A program made the position numbers and the translations under genes. Of a stretch of 64,000 nt of DNA, positions 1 through 13,885 are shown one piece after another; position 1 is the stretch's first letter, and each line of letters starts with the position of its first letter. Location of the stretch: assembly GCA_034190875.2 (NCBI GenBank), contig CM067344.1, positions 25,695,936 to 25,759,935 of the forward strand, written 5' to 3'. This DNA is from Urechis unicinctus. Lineage: Eukaryota > Annelida > Polychaeta > Xenopneusta > Urechidae. The notes under the pieces are model-generated. The model did not search any database. It was not told the DNA's origin and was given only the letters and a program-made list of their open reading frames with translations.

Positions 1-900
1 CTGAAACAGTCACTCCGACATTTGTCAAGCACTGCATAGTATTGTATAGAAAACATATGCTGATAAAAAGCACAAATTATATTAAAATGCCAATACGCCA
101 TCATTGCCAATTTGAGGAGTCACAGTTGTATCGAGTTGATCACATTGCATAAATCTATCCCTGCACATCATCCATAAGAAATCCAAACCCTGTACTGGAC
201 TAGAACGTGTACCATAACGCATTCGATTCACATCCTACGCAATCTTACACAAAGTTTGACAGCCTTTGGACGCTTGATAAATGGCACAATTTCCATAGCA
301 ATAAATGACAAAATGGCTGTCTGGCCATTGTTGAAGACTTGGTCACTATAGGTTCATGAATATGTTTTCAAGCTGAATAAACAAAAGCTTTAAAGTTATT
401 GATTCCGCTTTTAATGCTAATCAGATCATGCATCAATGAAAAGTGCTCGGTATTTGTCATTGCTATAAACATGCTTTACGCATATCGGAATGACATTTAT
501 GCAGCCATATTATGAAATACGACATCAAGTACATAGCGCTGGAGAGCATTGTTATGAAATCGACACATATTCCAATAACAAGTGACCAGATATATTAATG
601 CGTCACATTGAAAATCCCTTGGGCGATTTTTTGGTGACGACAAAACACGGAGGAGCATGCTAAACAAGTCAACCAGCCTCACCAGCTGCTACAATTTCAG
701 ATGGATGCAACAATGCTACAAATTAGGAATATCTTTAATGGTTATATATCATTCTTATTGACCAATGAGTTTTACATACTTTGCTTTTAATCTATATTAC
801 GGTTCGGTACCTTGGACACAACACAATAAGCCGCTGTTAGCCCCACTTGAATACTGCTGTAGTTGGTATCTAAACGTTTTGCTCCTCTGTGATGCATTAG
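1..900 (+). repeat. Unit A copy of three-way duplicated block
   Basis: This stretch is paralogous to 45,606-46,740 and to 25,945-26,850. Position 1 pairs with 45,606, and the match is nearly continuous to about 340 with small indels and many substitutions. Three-way anchors are position 218 / 26,132 / 45,822 (GCATTCGATTCACRTCC type), 390 / 26,330 / 46,010 (TTTAAAG core), 715 / 26,710 / 46,552 and 803 / 26,755 / 46,642. No coding content is recognised. The open frames here (497-682 minus, 765-1,046 plus) are not conserved in the other two copies, so I do not call them genes. Confidence 0.75.
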
Positions 901-1424
901 ATTATATGGCTTATTGCTTTGCACGCAAGCTCCTGCTCTGTTTGGTCTTAAGGGAGTTCAGATTTGGTGCAGCAATTTATATAAGGTCATGTGGTACGAG
1001 CGAGATTTACATACCTTTTGCGAGGTTCACTTGCTTTATCATTTGACAGAGTATGCATCGTAAGTATTATATCTTGAAAGATTGAAACTGAGTTGTACCA
1101 TGTTGTAGCCATCTAAACTACTATCTACGTAGCTCATAAAGGGTTGTCATCAAAATGGGACAAATCTACTCTCGCTGTTAGGTTGCAAAGTTGGTTTAAC
1201 TATTGTAGAGGTAGTTACTTTTCTTATAACATCATCACGAAAGAGTTATCTTTTAGTTTCTTACGGAAGTTGTATAGTAAATAGTAAAAATGACCAGTAT
1301 TATCCAATTTAGGATTTATTATTTTAGTAATATGTAAGAGGTTCTAGATAAGCACGAAGTCCAACTTCATATCAGAAGATATATGCTACTTGATAGCCGA
1401 TCGTACTTTAAGACACTTTTGGGG
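900..1424. other. AT-rich stretch, no feature seen
   Basis: This is unstructured AT-rich sequence between the duplicated block and the TA array. It should correspond to roughly 46.74-47.2 kb in unit C, but I could not align it convincingly by eye. Confidence 0.5.
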
Positions 1425-2119
<695 letters not shown>

Positions 2120-2225
2120 ATAACGTTTCAGAGAATTACAAAAGGTAAAGGCAGTGTAACATTGCATAATAATGGGATAATGTAATTTCATTATACCGTT
2201 ATCTTACCCTGCAAAATACACACAA

Positions 2226-2841
2226 CATTGAACTATTTCGAGGGAGCAAAGTGGGGAACATGAGAAACGCCCACTGAGCACTCGAGAGAATTATTGCGCT
2301 TGAATGTACGTACATCAAGCATAACGCACGCCCGGATTGCAATTTACAAATCGTCTCTTTCATTATATTGATTCACTGAGGACAATAAATCCACTTCCTG
2401 CTGCAATTAATAGTTGCATGCCTTGCAGGTCCGCAGTTATTAAGAGTACATGGCTTCATGTCTTAGTTTATGGCAACAGAAAAAGTATGATTGCATTAAC
2501 ATTGTGCTTTTATTAAAAATACTTCATCTGACAGCTTCACGTCAGATAGAGTTCCTTTTCACGCTTTATATTTGCCTACCCTTTACTGATATCAAAACAC
2601 TTTCACTTTCGTGAAAAGCTAAAACGGCAGCGCGTGTAACACGTAATGGCAAATACTTGAACGTGGAAAGACTATTTGAAACAATCTCACTGCACAATAT
2701 AGAGAAAGGCTCTCATTTCATTGTTGCCACATCGACAGGTTGAATCCAGCTTCCATACTCCCCTCATCTATTGCTTTATGCTACAGGGGCTGATGGATAT
2801 CGAATCGAATCGAAGCAATTGGATGTAAAAACGTGTCCGAT
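2226..2841 (+). repeat. Second duplicated block, unit A copy
   Basis: This is a clear paralogue of 47,670-48,160. Both share the CACTCGAGAGAATTATT core, the ATAACGCACGCCCGGATTGC core, the AGGTCCGCAGTTATT core and the end AAAACGTGTCCGAT. A more diverged third copy lies at 28,045-28,250 (CGAGAGAATT at 28,057). The A copy is longer than the C copy by about 125 nt because of one extra segment near 2,489-2,630. Confidence 0.85.
2489..2630. other. Extra segment with two hairpins, absent from paralogue
   Basis: The C-unit paralogue runs straight from AACAGAAAAAG to ACACGTTATGGCAAA. Here about 140 nt intervene. They contain a perfect 7-bp hairpin (ATCTGAC 2,526-2,532 with GTCAGAT 2,541-2,547) and a 6-bp hairpin with a TTTC loop (TTTCAC 2,601-2,606 with GTGAAA 2,611-2,616). 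It could be a small insertion in A or a deletion in C. B is too diverged here to decide. Confidence 0.5.
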
Positions 2842-3249
2842 AATGAATGTATAAAGGAACCATTTAGTACATAATTTAATGAATTTGTCAAATTGGGTGA
2901 ATAGACGGGGAATTATTCACTTTGTGTCTACTCATAGCACACGAGGTGTGAAAATGGAAGCTACATCTCACATGGCGAAATAAAACTTTAGCACAATTGG
3001 CAATTTAAGACACATGGAAGCACACATATTGATATTTAATTTAACCACTTATGTGCACTTATCGAATTGAGACTGCATGTCGATATATTTCACTCACATC
3101 GGATTTGAACGACTAACAAATGAAATACTAGATCGTCAAGCCCTCTTTGTGTTTGTCTCTGTTGCGTCAATATTTGCAGTACGCGTATTGAAACGCTATC
3201 TTGTTGGCAAACAGTGGATGTAGCCTAGGAAAGTCCGTAAATGTCGATC

Positions 3250-3930
3250 ACAGACTCCGAGAAATAACCATGTCAGTGTCGCCAACGCAACATATCATCA
3301 GGGTCGTAAAATATTATTTTCATTTAAGCGATAAAGAGTGACAACAGTCAAAGTTTTAACGTTAAGCGCTTTCTTCTTGTGATCACGTCACTTGGATGTG
3401 TTGGTATATCCTTTTGGTAATTTATACATTGATGTAAAGCAGCATAAGACAATATTTCACATGGTACATGTACAGCTATGAGACGTCATAATGTCTATTG
3501 TTGAGGCTTTTGTTATGGCTATCAACCCGCTATAATATCAGCTTGTTTTGTCTCTGATATTGTTACTGATAACTCGTTATAGACATACCCATGTGACATG
3601 CCTAAGACGAGCTGCTTAGAAGAGATGCTCACTAAATCTTGTTCACCTTCATTCATATTTTACTAACAGGAGGGTCTCATGGTCCCGACAGTACTTAAGC
3701 ATTATTACTCTACAAGGTTGCCATAATAGAAAACATGATTAATGTGTAGCGGAAAGGCCGTCAGCGCTAACTTTCTTTTGATCACGCATTCACCCGAGTG
3801 ACTTCCTGGAAAGTATATTACCCATTCTCAGGGAATATATTAAATACATCAGCCAAAGTTCTCATCTGGCATCTGGTTTCTTTTTACCCTCTACAACATT
3901 ATAATGCGTAGTCAAAGGAATAATCTGTGT
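3250..3930 (+). repeat. Left direct repeat of the unit A insertion
   Basis: It matches 7,505-8,320 in the same orientation at an offset of about 4.3 kb. The strongest anchors are the CTCTGATATTGT run near 3,553 (7,850 in the partner), ATGTGACATG near 3,592, TTGTTCACC near 3,640, and CATCTGG followed by GGTTTCTTTTT near 3,865. Divergence is high, so the ends are approximate and may reach back toward 2,850. Confidence 0.6.
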
Positions 3931-4393
3931 CTCAATTAGTATTGAAAAATCTGTTATAGTTATGTATGATCGGCATTGCTAATCTAAAGGCAAAACTAAT
4001 CGATACAAAAATCCGCCTTTTGTTAGCATTTACCATAAAACGCTACCCCAAGGAGAGTTGAAATATCTATTGTCGTTAGTTAAGGCGTTGTTGTTCTAAA
4101 TACGTAAGCATCGAACAACAACAAAGCACTTCGATATTCTAATGATGCTAACTAGAATTGGATCATTGTGTTATCATGCGATATTGGAAAGCCTTTTTTT
4201 TCACGTCTGAATAATGAAATCGCACTTGCGTTCACATCGCTAAGGTATATAACACCTTACAATTCACACATCGCGATGGGCGAGTATACGTTGAAAATCA
4301 TATCTGAGGCAAAGATCTAGCTTACGTATTTCACTATCAATTGAGCCACGAGAATCGAACGACAGACAAAACGTGTACTTTCCCCATTTATGC

Positions 4394-4642
<249 letters not shown>

Positions 4643-7504
4643 GATTCATGCATATATATACGATATGCAATTACCAACGGATGTTGCCTTCATCCGGTAA
4701 ATCATATTTGACATCTACATTCAGCAACTGGGTTATAGTGTGCAGAGCTGATTGTCTCCGTACGCCAAGCTGACATGAGCCATAGATCCGCCCAATGAGC
4801 CTTGAAGATATTGTATCCACGTCTGACAGAAACCCACTCTTCAATCACGAACGGCAATTAAATGTACTAAGCTAGCGAGCGCAAACATATTTTAGTCTAG
4901 CAATGCATTATTGTTGACAGAGGGACATGGCATTACCGATAACATTAGAAGAAGGAATCTTTGCAACACAGCAAGTAATCATAAACGGTGATTTTGTGAA
5001 ATCATTCTGGAGATGCTGAAATTAAGATATTTCATATGCAAATGAAATTGAACATGGAATGACAGTGGGAAATCAACTAATGGCATTTGATATAAGTTTA
5101 AGAGCATACTTTCGATAACTCCCTCTGGTTGTTAAAGTGTTACTCTCTAGACGTCTTTAAATCAATGCTTTCAAAGCTCTTGTTAAGTTATACGTAACAA
5201 GACCATAATCTATATATAGCTTGAAAGCAAATAGCAAAATTTTTTTTGAAATAATCAAAAAACATATATAACTCAATGCCTGTCTCGCGATTTGAATCAT
5301 AGATTCTCTGCAACAATACAGAGCGATATGATGATCTACGGCACACGATGTTTCCGCATATACATACGGATTAAAACCATCCTTAATATTTGTAGCATAG
5401 ATAATGTATGGCATCTTTAGATAGTAAAAGTCTCTGTGATTGGTTCGTTTATTCACACTTACTTATTTTGAAATAATATAAGGACTATCCCCAACCAGAA
5501 TGCTTGCAAAACTGTCCATTCTTGCTACAACAACACATAGACGTTATTGCATTTAGACTACTTCAGCTATTCATTATTTTTAGTAGCATTGGAAGAGAAT
5601 CAATTATGTACTCCCAAAGTGCCCAGGAGGCTCATGTTTATACCATAACAGGGTGCATAAATTGATTTGCAGCATAATGTATGTATATCTACCAATTCAA
5701 CCACTCTAGTACTCGTTTTAGCTTGCACCACTGTCTATACATACTTCTTAGGGAAATTGTAGAAATGTGTTGCCTTTGGTTTGCTTTTATACGATTCGGG
5801 CGGCTTATAATGACGGCATGCGTAGAACCAAACACTAGTGTTAGATGCCTATCAGTGCTCAAATCTTAGTTTGTTGAGGAAGAGTTTGCATTATTGTTTA
5901 AGCAACACTAAAAAATGTTGTGGGTGATTGAAAAGAAGAATACAAAATATTGCTAGTAACTAACATGAATCTAATGGCTTAATATACATCAGCAGGATAT
6001 AATTATGTGATCACTTGGGAATTGTGGTGGAAACAAGAGGTCGTATTTCATTGTGACAACCTGTTTGTAAATTCCAAAGATATAACATACAATCATACAT
6101 TGAGAAGAATAAATAAATAAATTAATGATCGCGGATGTGGACACTACTTTAGCATCACGTTTGTGGTTCAGGTAAGGCGATTGTTCATTAGCGTTATGGT
6201 CAATAGCTTCCATTATGTAATATACTGTCAGTGGAAGTATTACAAACACTGACGAACGGCGCTTGATATAGATGCTGTAATCTACACGTTGCCTAACACG
6301 TCTAGGTCTTCCCATATATGGCAATGCTTAAGCCACCCTGAAGCCGTAGCAGTTTGTTTGTGATTATATCCACTGGCAGGGATGAACATGATATTAAGTG
6401 ACCTTTATGGTAATGGATACATCGCCAGCGCACATTTAAATGGACTTAGGAAAGATAACCAATTAGTATGATATATATCTTTCACATTATTGACATGCTA
6501 CAAAGAGTCATCCGAGTGTGGTTTATTTTCTGTGAGTGTAATAAATAGTAACTGCGTCATATCTGATTTCCCATGCATCAAACAATATATCAAGTTGTGG
6601 GTAAGGTATATGTAGTATGATGCATGTTGGATCAGAATTCGGTGTTAAAAGAGTATTATTTTGGCATTGTGATTTGTTTGTCGTCAGCTTAATCTATAAT
6701 TCATATATGTTTCATTAAACCCTGTTCATTGTTGTAAGATCAATCTGTTTGAACAGACAAACGTTTGAGAATGAAAACTAAACATCCTTGGCAGATATGA
6801 GGAAAACAGTATTTGGAATGACATTGCTTACTGTTACAAATATTTCACTTGATAGTAATAGACAGACAATATAAAAACACTTTACCGGGTTGATAAATAA
6901 TGCTACATTCTCAATTATGCAAATCGATTGATGCAGTCGATTATTGCTTAATCAGATGACTTTTGGAAAAAAATTCCGAAGAAAGCTGTGTGCAAACAAC
7001 CGCCTTCATGAACTTTCCGAAACTTGCTTCTAAGCCATTGAAAGCCTCTGGCCAGGTTTGTATACTTGGTAACAAGAATAAACTATCAACGATCTGTATG
7101 TACTGCAGTGAGATCGAACAAAATATCGAATAAAGCGCCATTACACATACTTCTGACATACTTGTAACAAATAATTGAAATTATTATTGCATTGTCATAT
7201 TTCATTACCATACAACACAAAGGCTTTGGTCCGGCTGATAAATATGTACGCATCCATCAGAAGACTTACACATAAATTGGGTTATTTGTGGTTAATATAC
7301 TAAAGGCATAAGGAAAATGAATACCGAGAATGAAGATATGACCCCTTCAATGGCTTCACACAAACCGAGAAAATGATCCACAAACAGAACTCCATAGACT
7401 ACATCTATTGGCTTCAGTGAGGGCTTTGTTGATTTCGTGTCATGTTACCCCTTGTCAAATGTCAGAGATAAGCCATTTGTAGAAATATAAAATTTGTCAA
7501 ACAA
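4643..7504. other. Interior of the putative insertion, no genes seen
   Basis: About 2.9 kb of AT-rich sequence between the direct repeats. The frames present (for example 5,157-5,456 minus and 5,989-6,324 minus) have random-looking composition and no motif I recognise. No reverse transcriptase, integrase, protease or transposase signature is visible in any frame, so any original coding capacity has been lost or never existed. Confidence 0.5.
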
Positions 7505-8320
7505 TTACATTCGATCAAGGCGACCTCATACTAATGTATGCACAAAAAAACATTACCATGTTAATATTCATATTAATATTCATGTTCGGATGCATATGTC
7601 AATACTTGAGCTGTGCGCAACATATCAATGTGAATATATAGATATCGGGATATCAAAAAATGTTGTTCGTGAAAGAATATAGCAAATTCGGTAAACGCAT
7701 ATCGTTATGGAAACTTGATGTGGAAGATTGAATCCAACCAATTATCATTGAGCACCGCTTTACATACATCTTCTGCTTTACTGATATATTATGCACCGAA
7801 TGCACAACTATGTTATCAGGTCAGCATTATCAGTTGTTATTGGCTCTGATATTGTCAATGGGAGTAATTTAGTTTTAACATATAAATGTGACATGTCGAA
7901 TGTAAATCTGATGCCCGTGAGGGAAATTTAATTTAGTTATTGCATTGAGGAAACTCGCCTGATTTGTTCACCGTTTATTTGCAGGATAATGGTACCAGAA
8001 GAGCTTACACATTGCCACTACGTATACTTACCAAAATGCAAAGTATGGTCGATGCCTTATGAAATGCCCACCTGCATGAAACTAGTGGGATCAGGTGCTA
8101 TTTAAATACCCGCCAAGCGTGGCTCGATGCCGATCCCGAATATCGAAGGAATTTACCACTGATTCTGACAAACAGTTGTTTCTAAGAATATGTAATCGGT
8201 TTTGAATTGAATTACTGTGCCTATTACAAAGATTCTGGATTTCATACTTCATCTGGCGAGCAACTGGAATTTGTTTTTTGATTCCTGGCCCTTGTTTAAA
8301 TTCTTCATCAACATGTTATG
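7505..8320 (+). repeat. Right direct repeat of the unit A insertion
   Basis: This is the partner of 3,250-3,930 (anchors given there). A small local tandem repeat, TAATATTCAT twice, lies near 7,560-7,583. The repeat ends shortly before the point where homology with unit B resumes at about 8,405. Confidence 0.6.
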
Positions 8321-8404
8321 TACTGCTAAATAACAGTCTACCTAACCGGTAAAGAATCATTGACTATGATATTGGGTGCAAGATTTGGTCATTGTCACGA
8401 GATT

Positions 8405-8760
8405 AAAATAGTGTCATTAGTTTCCACATACCCTGTGCATGACCGTAAGATAATTCAATCAAAAGACAAAAAGAAAGAACAAATCCATGGCAGAGGCTAT
8501 ATAATCGTGTGAGGAATTAATCATTTTAAACGGCATTTCTTTACTTTAAGATGTCCTAGATAGTGGTGCAATACGTCAAAAACATGTTTATTATTGATAA
8601 AAGTTTCTCCCTGAAACATATCAAGAGGTGTCGACGCGTAAATCTACATGGATTATGATGCAAATCCATTTATGCAGTCAATTACTCCATACACATAAAG
8701 CCTTTGGGTATAATTCTGGTTATAGTTGGTTGGTTGCAAATGGCATCATGAATTATCAAT
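8405..8760 (+). repeat. A/B collinear block (partner 28,275-28,560)
   Basis: Shared anchors are GGCAGAGGC followed by GTG-GGAATTAAT and TTTAAAACGG-type sequence (8,490-8,545 against 28,370-28,410), then GTCGACG and ATTTATGC-GTCAATTA (8,628-8,685 against 28,466-28,515). A weaker version may exist at 48,338-48,370 in unit C (GCAGAGGAATGCTC, TTTTAAA). Confidence 0.6.
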
Positions 8761-10069
8761 AACTCGCGTGTGAGTCACTGACTGCCTTGTGCTAGGGATA
8801 TCTGCTTGATTACATAAATTAACTATGTAGAGTGTGTACACACTGCAATACGATTGCGAAGCATATGGATTAAATAATTATAGAGCATAATTTCAATAAG
8901 CCCACAATTAACCGTATTATAAAATTTATAGATTTATAGATAATATTGTATTATCATAAAACATAAAAGCTTTTGACTTAGTAGGCAATAATCTACATAT
9001 CAATATGTGGCATACAACAGGTACTTTGTTCCATGTGAGGGAATAGCTGTATATGGGAGAATGAGATCTTACAAGCAAATTGCATTTCAGCAAAGCCCAT
9101 ATGTCCCTGTTTCATAAATGTGGATATAAATTATTATATATATAGTATATATTCTGCTCATTTCAAACCATTCGTTCTTCGACGGTCGAAATGTTAAATG
9201 TTTAAAGGCACAATTGCTTTTGCTTGAACCATAATGGTACATTACAGTCAAACAAAGCACAACACAGGATCTACTGGCAGATGTCCTTAGCTATTGTACT
9301 GTTGTCAGCAGTATACGAAGTTGTAGGATGTCATCAAGAGCACGATAATCATGATATATCTGCGAGTTTTTGCTTGTCAAAAAACCCTCGTGCAATTAGA
9401 TAGTCTAATGTATTTGCATATTGCGTGGTGAACTATTAAACCACACCGTGCCACACCACGAGAGAGAGAGACTTATATGCATGCAAACACCACCTGGTGA
9501 ATGACACGCTTTTCATTCCATCACAAAATGTATCATTAGTATTTTCGGGTGTTGTGTGATGGTATTAGGTTAAGTAATGAATTGTTTTGGTCTGACTGAA
9601 AGTATGTTTTTACTACTTGCGCTCATGGTGTGCCACAGATGTTCCAACCCCCTTCCCACAGGTAGCCCGATCTTAAGACGGCCTCAAGCTATTATTAACA
9701 TTAAACACCTCTTTTTACGACAAAATAATCCCTTTAATGGCGCTAACAAACATGTCCATCTATTTGGGGTAATCGTTTTGATGGGAAATTCATGTCTACT
9801 CTCCATCAAGAGCACATAAACGTGACGGCTGATATGTGCAAGCCATCGTAAGGAGATGTACCATCACACAAACAGCCATCGGGTAAAAGCAAGTATTGGC
9901 GTTTGGTTGTTCTTGTAGATATATATTACTTATCTTTGCGATTTTTAATTATTTACAAAGTCAACGAACGTGACATAAATGTGTATATATATGAATTACC
10001 TGTATTTTATCATACACTTATTCCTACATTTAAATAAACCACGTTAATATTTTCTTCTGCTCTTATGTT
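8761..10069. other. AT-rich stretch with one inverted repeat
   Basis: No gene is seen. A 7-bp inverted repeat (CGTGGTG 9,424-9,430 with CACCACG 9,454-9,460) sits next to a short GAGAGAGAG run at 9,460-9,470. The run may correspond to the purine tract at 28.7 kb. AAGTATTGGCGTTTG at 9,889 recurs at 29,144 and keeps the A/B spacing. An 80-codon plus-strand frame at 9,577-9,819 is not supported by anything else. Confidence 0.5.
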
Positions 10070-10360
10070 CAACTCATCATGTTTTGTTTGGGGATCGATG
10101 CACGGCCTTGGGCCTTAAAACCTTTGACCACGTTAAAGTGCCTATGACACCTGAAATAAGATCTTTTGAGTGTGAACGAACGATGCGGATCGAATGGTGT
10201 TGAATTTTTTTGCCCCCAGACTGATAATAAAAGATATATTTAACGTTCTTCGGAACGAAGCGGTATTTTGTGCGTGAACCTAGGTCAACCGGAAGTGATG
10301 CATATAGATGAACCCAGCCGCCTAAATCAACTTCCATAGACATCACGTTGTCAGCCGTGA
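10070..10360 (-). other. Candidate dispersed repeat or eroded ORF of 89 codons
   Basis: The minus strand has an 89-codon frame (10,346 down to 10,077) with a less biased composition than most frames here (VDLGGWVHLY..., KYRFVPKNVKYIFYYQSGG...). The same DNA has features typical of interspersed repeats in marine invertebrates: CACTTCCGG and GTCATAGGCACTTTAACG on the minus strand. I lean to a transposon-derived fragment rather than a gene. It falls in a part of unit A (9.9-13.9 kb) that is about 3 kb longer than its B counterpart, which fits an insertion. The similarity to known repeats is from memory and unverified. Confidence 0.3.
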
Positions 10361-10439
10361 ATAAATAACTTGCTGTGTGGCCGTGAATTGTTCGAACATT
10401 TCTTCAGGAAGCGTTTGAATATTTAGTTTACCTCAGGAG

Positions 10440-10700
10440 GAGAATTGCGTAAGCAATGGATATCTCAAGTGTGGCGTACAGGGGCAGATTGGCCGGCTAC
10501 GCCGACATACTCGTTTTTGTCTTGTGTCTAGCGAGCATTTTGAATGTTTTGACCTGACACTCACAGTGAGAGATGCACTTGGATATAGGACAATTGTTGC
10601 CGGAATATTCTTCCGAATGCTGTTCCTACGTACTCGCCACCAGCCAGGAGGTCTCAGCAGTGGAGAAAAGCGAGCACCAAAAGGTTAGATGAAGTAGTAG
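10440..10700 (+). other. Local GC-richer segment with two short open frames
   Basis: The base composition is noticeably less AT-rich than the surroundings. A 33-codon frame starts at 10,456 (MDISSVAYRGRLAGYADILV...) and has a hydrophobic second half. A second frame of about 39 codons starts at 10,575 and ends at a TGA near 10,694. They are in different frames, with no family resemblance I can name. This could be an eroded exon or part of the same inserted repeat as 10,070-10,360. Confidence 0.2.
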
Positions 10701-13700
10701 TGTAATGTATTAAAATGACGACTAACTGCAGTAATGGGACAAACATTGCCAGCATAAATTGTGAGATACTCAAGCCTGCACAAATGTTAATTAGAGTTTT
10801 GCCTCGTTCGCAAAAACTAAATCAAAGATAATTGCTTACGTTACATTCTTGGTATAATAATACCTCATGTTCTGAGACAAATTAAGTGTTATTCATTACG
10901 ATATCGAGGTATTTGTTATAAAGCAAATCGAAAATAGTTTGCTTTTGATAATGCAAAGATTGAGTACGATTTGGCCTCTGTGGTAATTTCATGGTGTGTC
11001 AAAAAGGGATATGTCGCTAAGTAATGATATGGTGTCTATGTTCAAAGATTCTTCTAGATCCTATCACAGGAACTGAACATTCGCTCGTTGCAATTTCGTA
11101 AAACGGTCGTCAGCCTTGATAGGAAATTCTAAGCGTACACATCGCTTCATTTGACGTCAACACCATTCGAATATTTACTGACAATGTGACCCTAAAACAT
11201 CAAGTTTAGGTTAAAAAACAGAACCAACTGGTTTGATTGCTTCGTTAGTAGGATTAATACATCATCGCCAACCGAAAGGCTGAATGCGACCCAAGAATGT
11301 ATTTAAATTGATCATGCAAGAAAAACACAAAAAGAAACCACTTTGTGATGAATGCTTTTATGTTTCTTTCACACTTTCTTGTCTACAAACAAGGTTTTAA
11401 AAACTAGGTGGTAAACGTGTAATAGATTATATTATGGTATCTTCACATTGATACATCTGCGGTCCGATATCGACAAGATACGCGAAGAGAAAAAACAAAT
11501 TGCCTAAGGAAACGTATAGCTCACGGCAGAGTGACATTATGTGGATTAAAAGCAAGATGATATGCTTATTTTAAATGTCAATTTCCTCTACAGAATAAAT
11601 GCGTGGCAAAAATGATGAAGGTAATGGGTTTCGGTAAAATGGATTTTAAGGTTATAAGTAAAGGCAAAATCGTCCATTCTCTGTTTAGTAATATACATAT
11701 TTGTTCCCAGTGATAATTATGCATCGCTATTATTGGATAGGTGTCAGTATCAAGTAAAAAGTGGTGTATGTACATATATGTTCATAACAGATGAAGTTTG
11801 ACAATCAGTGGGATCAACGTAAGTTTTTGATACATAAACAAAAACTTTAATGCAACTTACATTTTCTTGGCATGCAGAGATCGAAAGTAATCATTTATAC
11901 CACGTTTAACAAAAACGCTACAAATACTGTAGAGGGGATATTCACTGGTTTAACATATTTTACGTCTGCCCTGCGACTTAAATGAAAACCAAATGGTCAT
12001 ATAAGAGCCAACAACAGTGTCTACGTATCGCACGGTGATAATATCAATTAATGACAATTGGGATTTTATAAAAGCTCATCTATCAGCTCTCATCGTTGGT
12101 TAATGGGTGTCGTTAACTCGTCCCGCCTGTAATAATTGCATTTAGCGCCATCTTCCTCTTATTCACATTAGGTTGTTATGTATCTTAATGCTGCATTTGT
12201 CCTTTATCGACCTCCGCAAGGCGTTGGTATCGTAATTGGTTTAGGTGTGACAGTTAAATGCCACACACTTTATTAGAAAAGCACGCGTTCCTATATTTGA
12301 TTTGTTTCTGTATGTAAATAAACATATCTTCTATACTTCAAGCATAATCAATACCCTCCTCTCTTAAGTCGTCAGCATTCAATTTAGCTATTTGCTTGGA
12401 TGTGTATGACCCTGACTCTCTTTTCCGAAAAATGGAAAACGGAATTTAATTCATGTGCAAACACAAGGCATTAAGTCGGCCTAACACCAATATGTAACTC
12501 ACTACAGCACAAGTATTTATTTGGCTACTACAAGCAGGGCATTGTGAGGTCACCAACATTCAATCAGTACCTTAAATCGTTACCACAAGCCTATGGTGCA
12601 AGTCATGCGAGTTAAGAATAAATGGAGAAAACCAAATGGTTTCTTATCCTGACCTTTTGCTGAAAGGGGAATGCATGAATAAACTTCGGTCGGACATTAA
12701 ATTACTCACTGGCCATCAACAGCTGACGAATCACAACATTCATGTGCACATTTGCAGTTTCTGTGATATGCTAGTGGTTTCTCCGGCGCGTGGTGGGCAA
12801 TCATTGAGTTATAATACTCTATATTGTTGCAAATAACATGTTGCACTTAAGCCATGATATTAAATACATTAGTGCTGATCATGGTTGGATTATCTTCGGC
12901 TCTCATAGTCTCATAGGCTAATCCAAGTTCAAGCCATTTCATCAAAAGTTATGTTTAGGGTGATTACGCCAAACGTACATAAGTCACATATTTAGCTTCT
13001 TGCGTATTGACGCAGTGCTAAAGAATCTAGGGGAAGATAATTCACATCAATGCATAGACAGTGTGGGTAAGACGAAGCAGGTGATTGTTCATTCAGAATT
13101 TAAGATTACCCTTCGGCGTGTGACATAATCCGGCCATTGGAGCTCTGTACATCATGGATTTTGAACAGACATAAATTAACGATAAATCGTACAAAATCGT
13201 GTTTTCGGTTAAGTATGATGATTTGAAGATTAAGCTATTGGCAGATGTTGATAAAAGCAAAATAGACTCCAATGACCTATTCGTTAGCGGATTTGTAAAT
13301 TGAGTTTTCTGCTTCATTTAACTGCACACCAGGACTAAACAATTTAACCTCCAGTACCACTGCAGCCTTAGGTTCTTGCTTGAAAGTAAAAGATTATGAA
13401 GACAGAATGGCAGAGATACTTGCATTGGCATTAACCGCCCATATTGACCGCTTGTGGGTGGTATCAAAAACTAGATAGACTGACCGCAATAAGTACTCTC
13501 AAGGGAATTCTTCTCCATTATTTTGCCATTTGCCACTTAGTATAATCATGATGCTCATACAGATTGCACATACATGGATTTGTATGCTAATCAGACATGG
13601 ACATACCTAAAACCTTGGGGAACAACAAGGCACTCACGAGGCCTCGGGAGATTATTGACGATCGTCCAATAGACCGCAAAGCTAAGGAATCAATGCGCTG

Positions 13701-13885
13701 TTTGTATTCTTTGATTGCATGCCCTCTCACTGCAAGGGCAGATCGTTGGTACATCCATTTCATGATTGCGTTCTCGATGTTATCGTTTCATGTTAGATAC
13801 TACTTGAGATTAATCATAAAACAGTGGGCTGCCACAATACGCCATCAGATGTACTCAAATGTTCACGAGTGTGGTTGGTTTTATC
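10701..13885. other. AT-rich stretch, no feature seen
   Basis: About 3.2 kb without recognised genes, long repeats or microsatellites. The longest frames (13,597-13,923 plus, 108 codons; 13,093-13,317 minus) carry no motif. The unit B counterpart (29.2-30.3 kb) is only about 1.1 kb, so much of this is either inserted in A or lost from B. Confidence 0.45.

Noticed and set aside
3095-3150. tRNA-like B box GTTCAAATCC on the minus strand
   Set aside because: No A box at the required distance and no foldable stems.
4340-4390. B-box-like CGTTCGATTCTC on the minus strand
   Set aside because: The sequence upstream on that strand runs into the TA tract; no A box and T stem unpaired.
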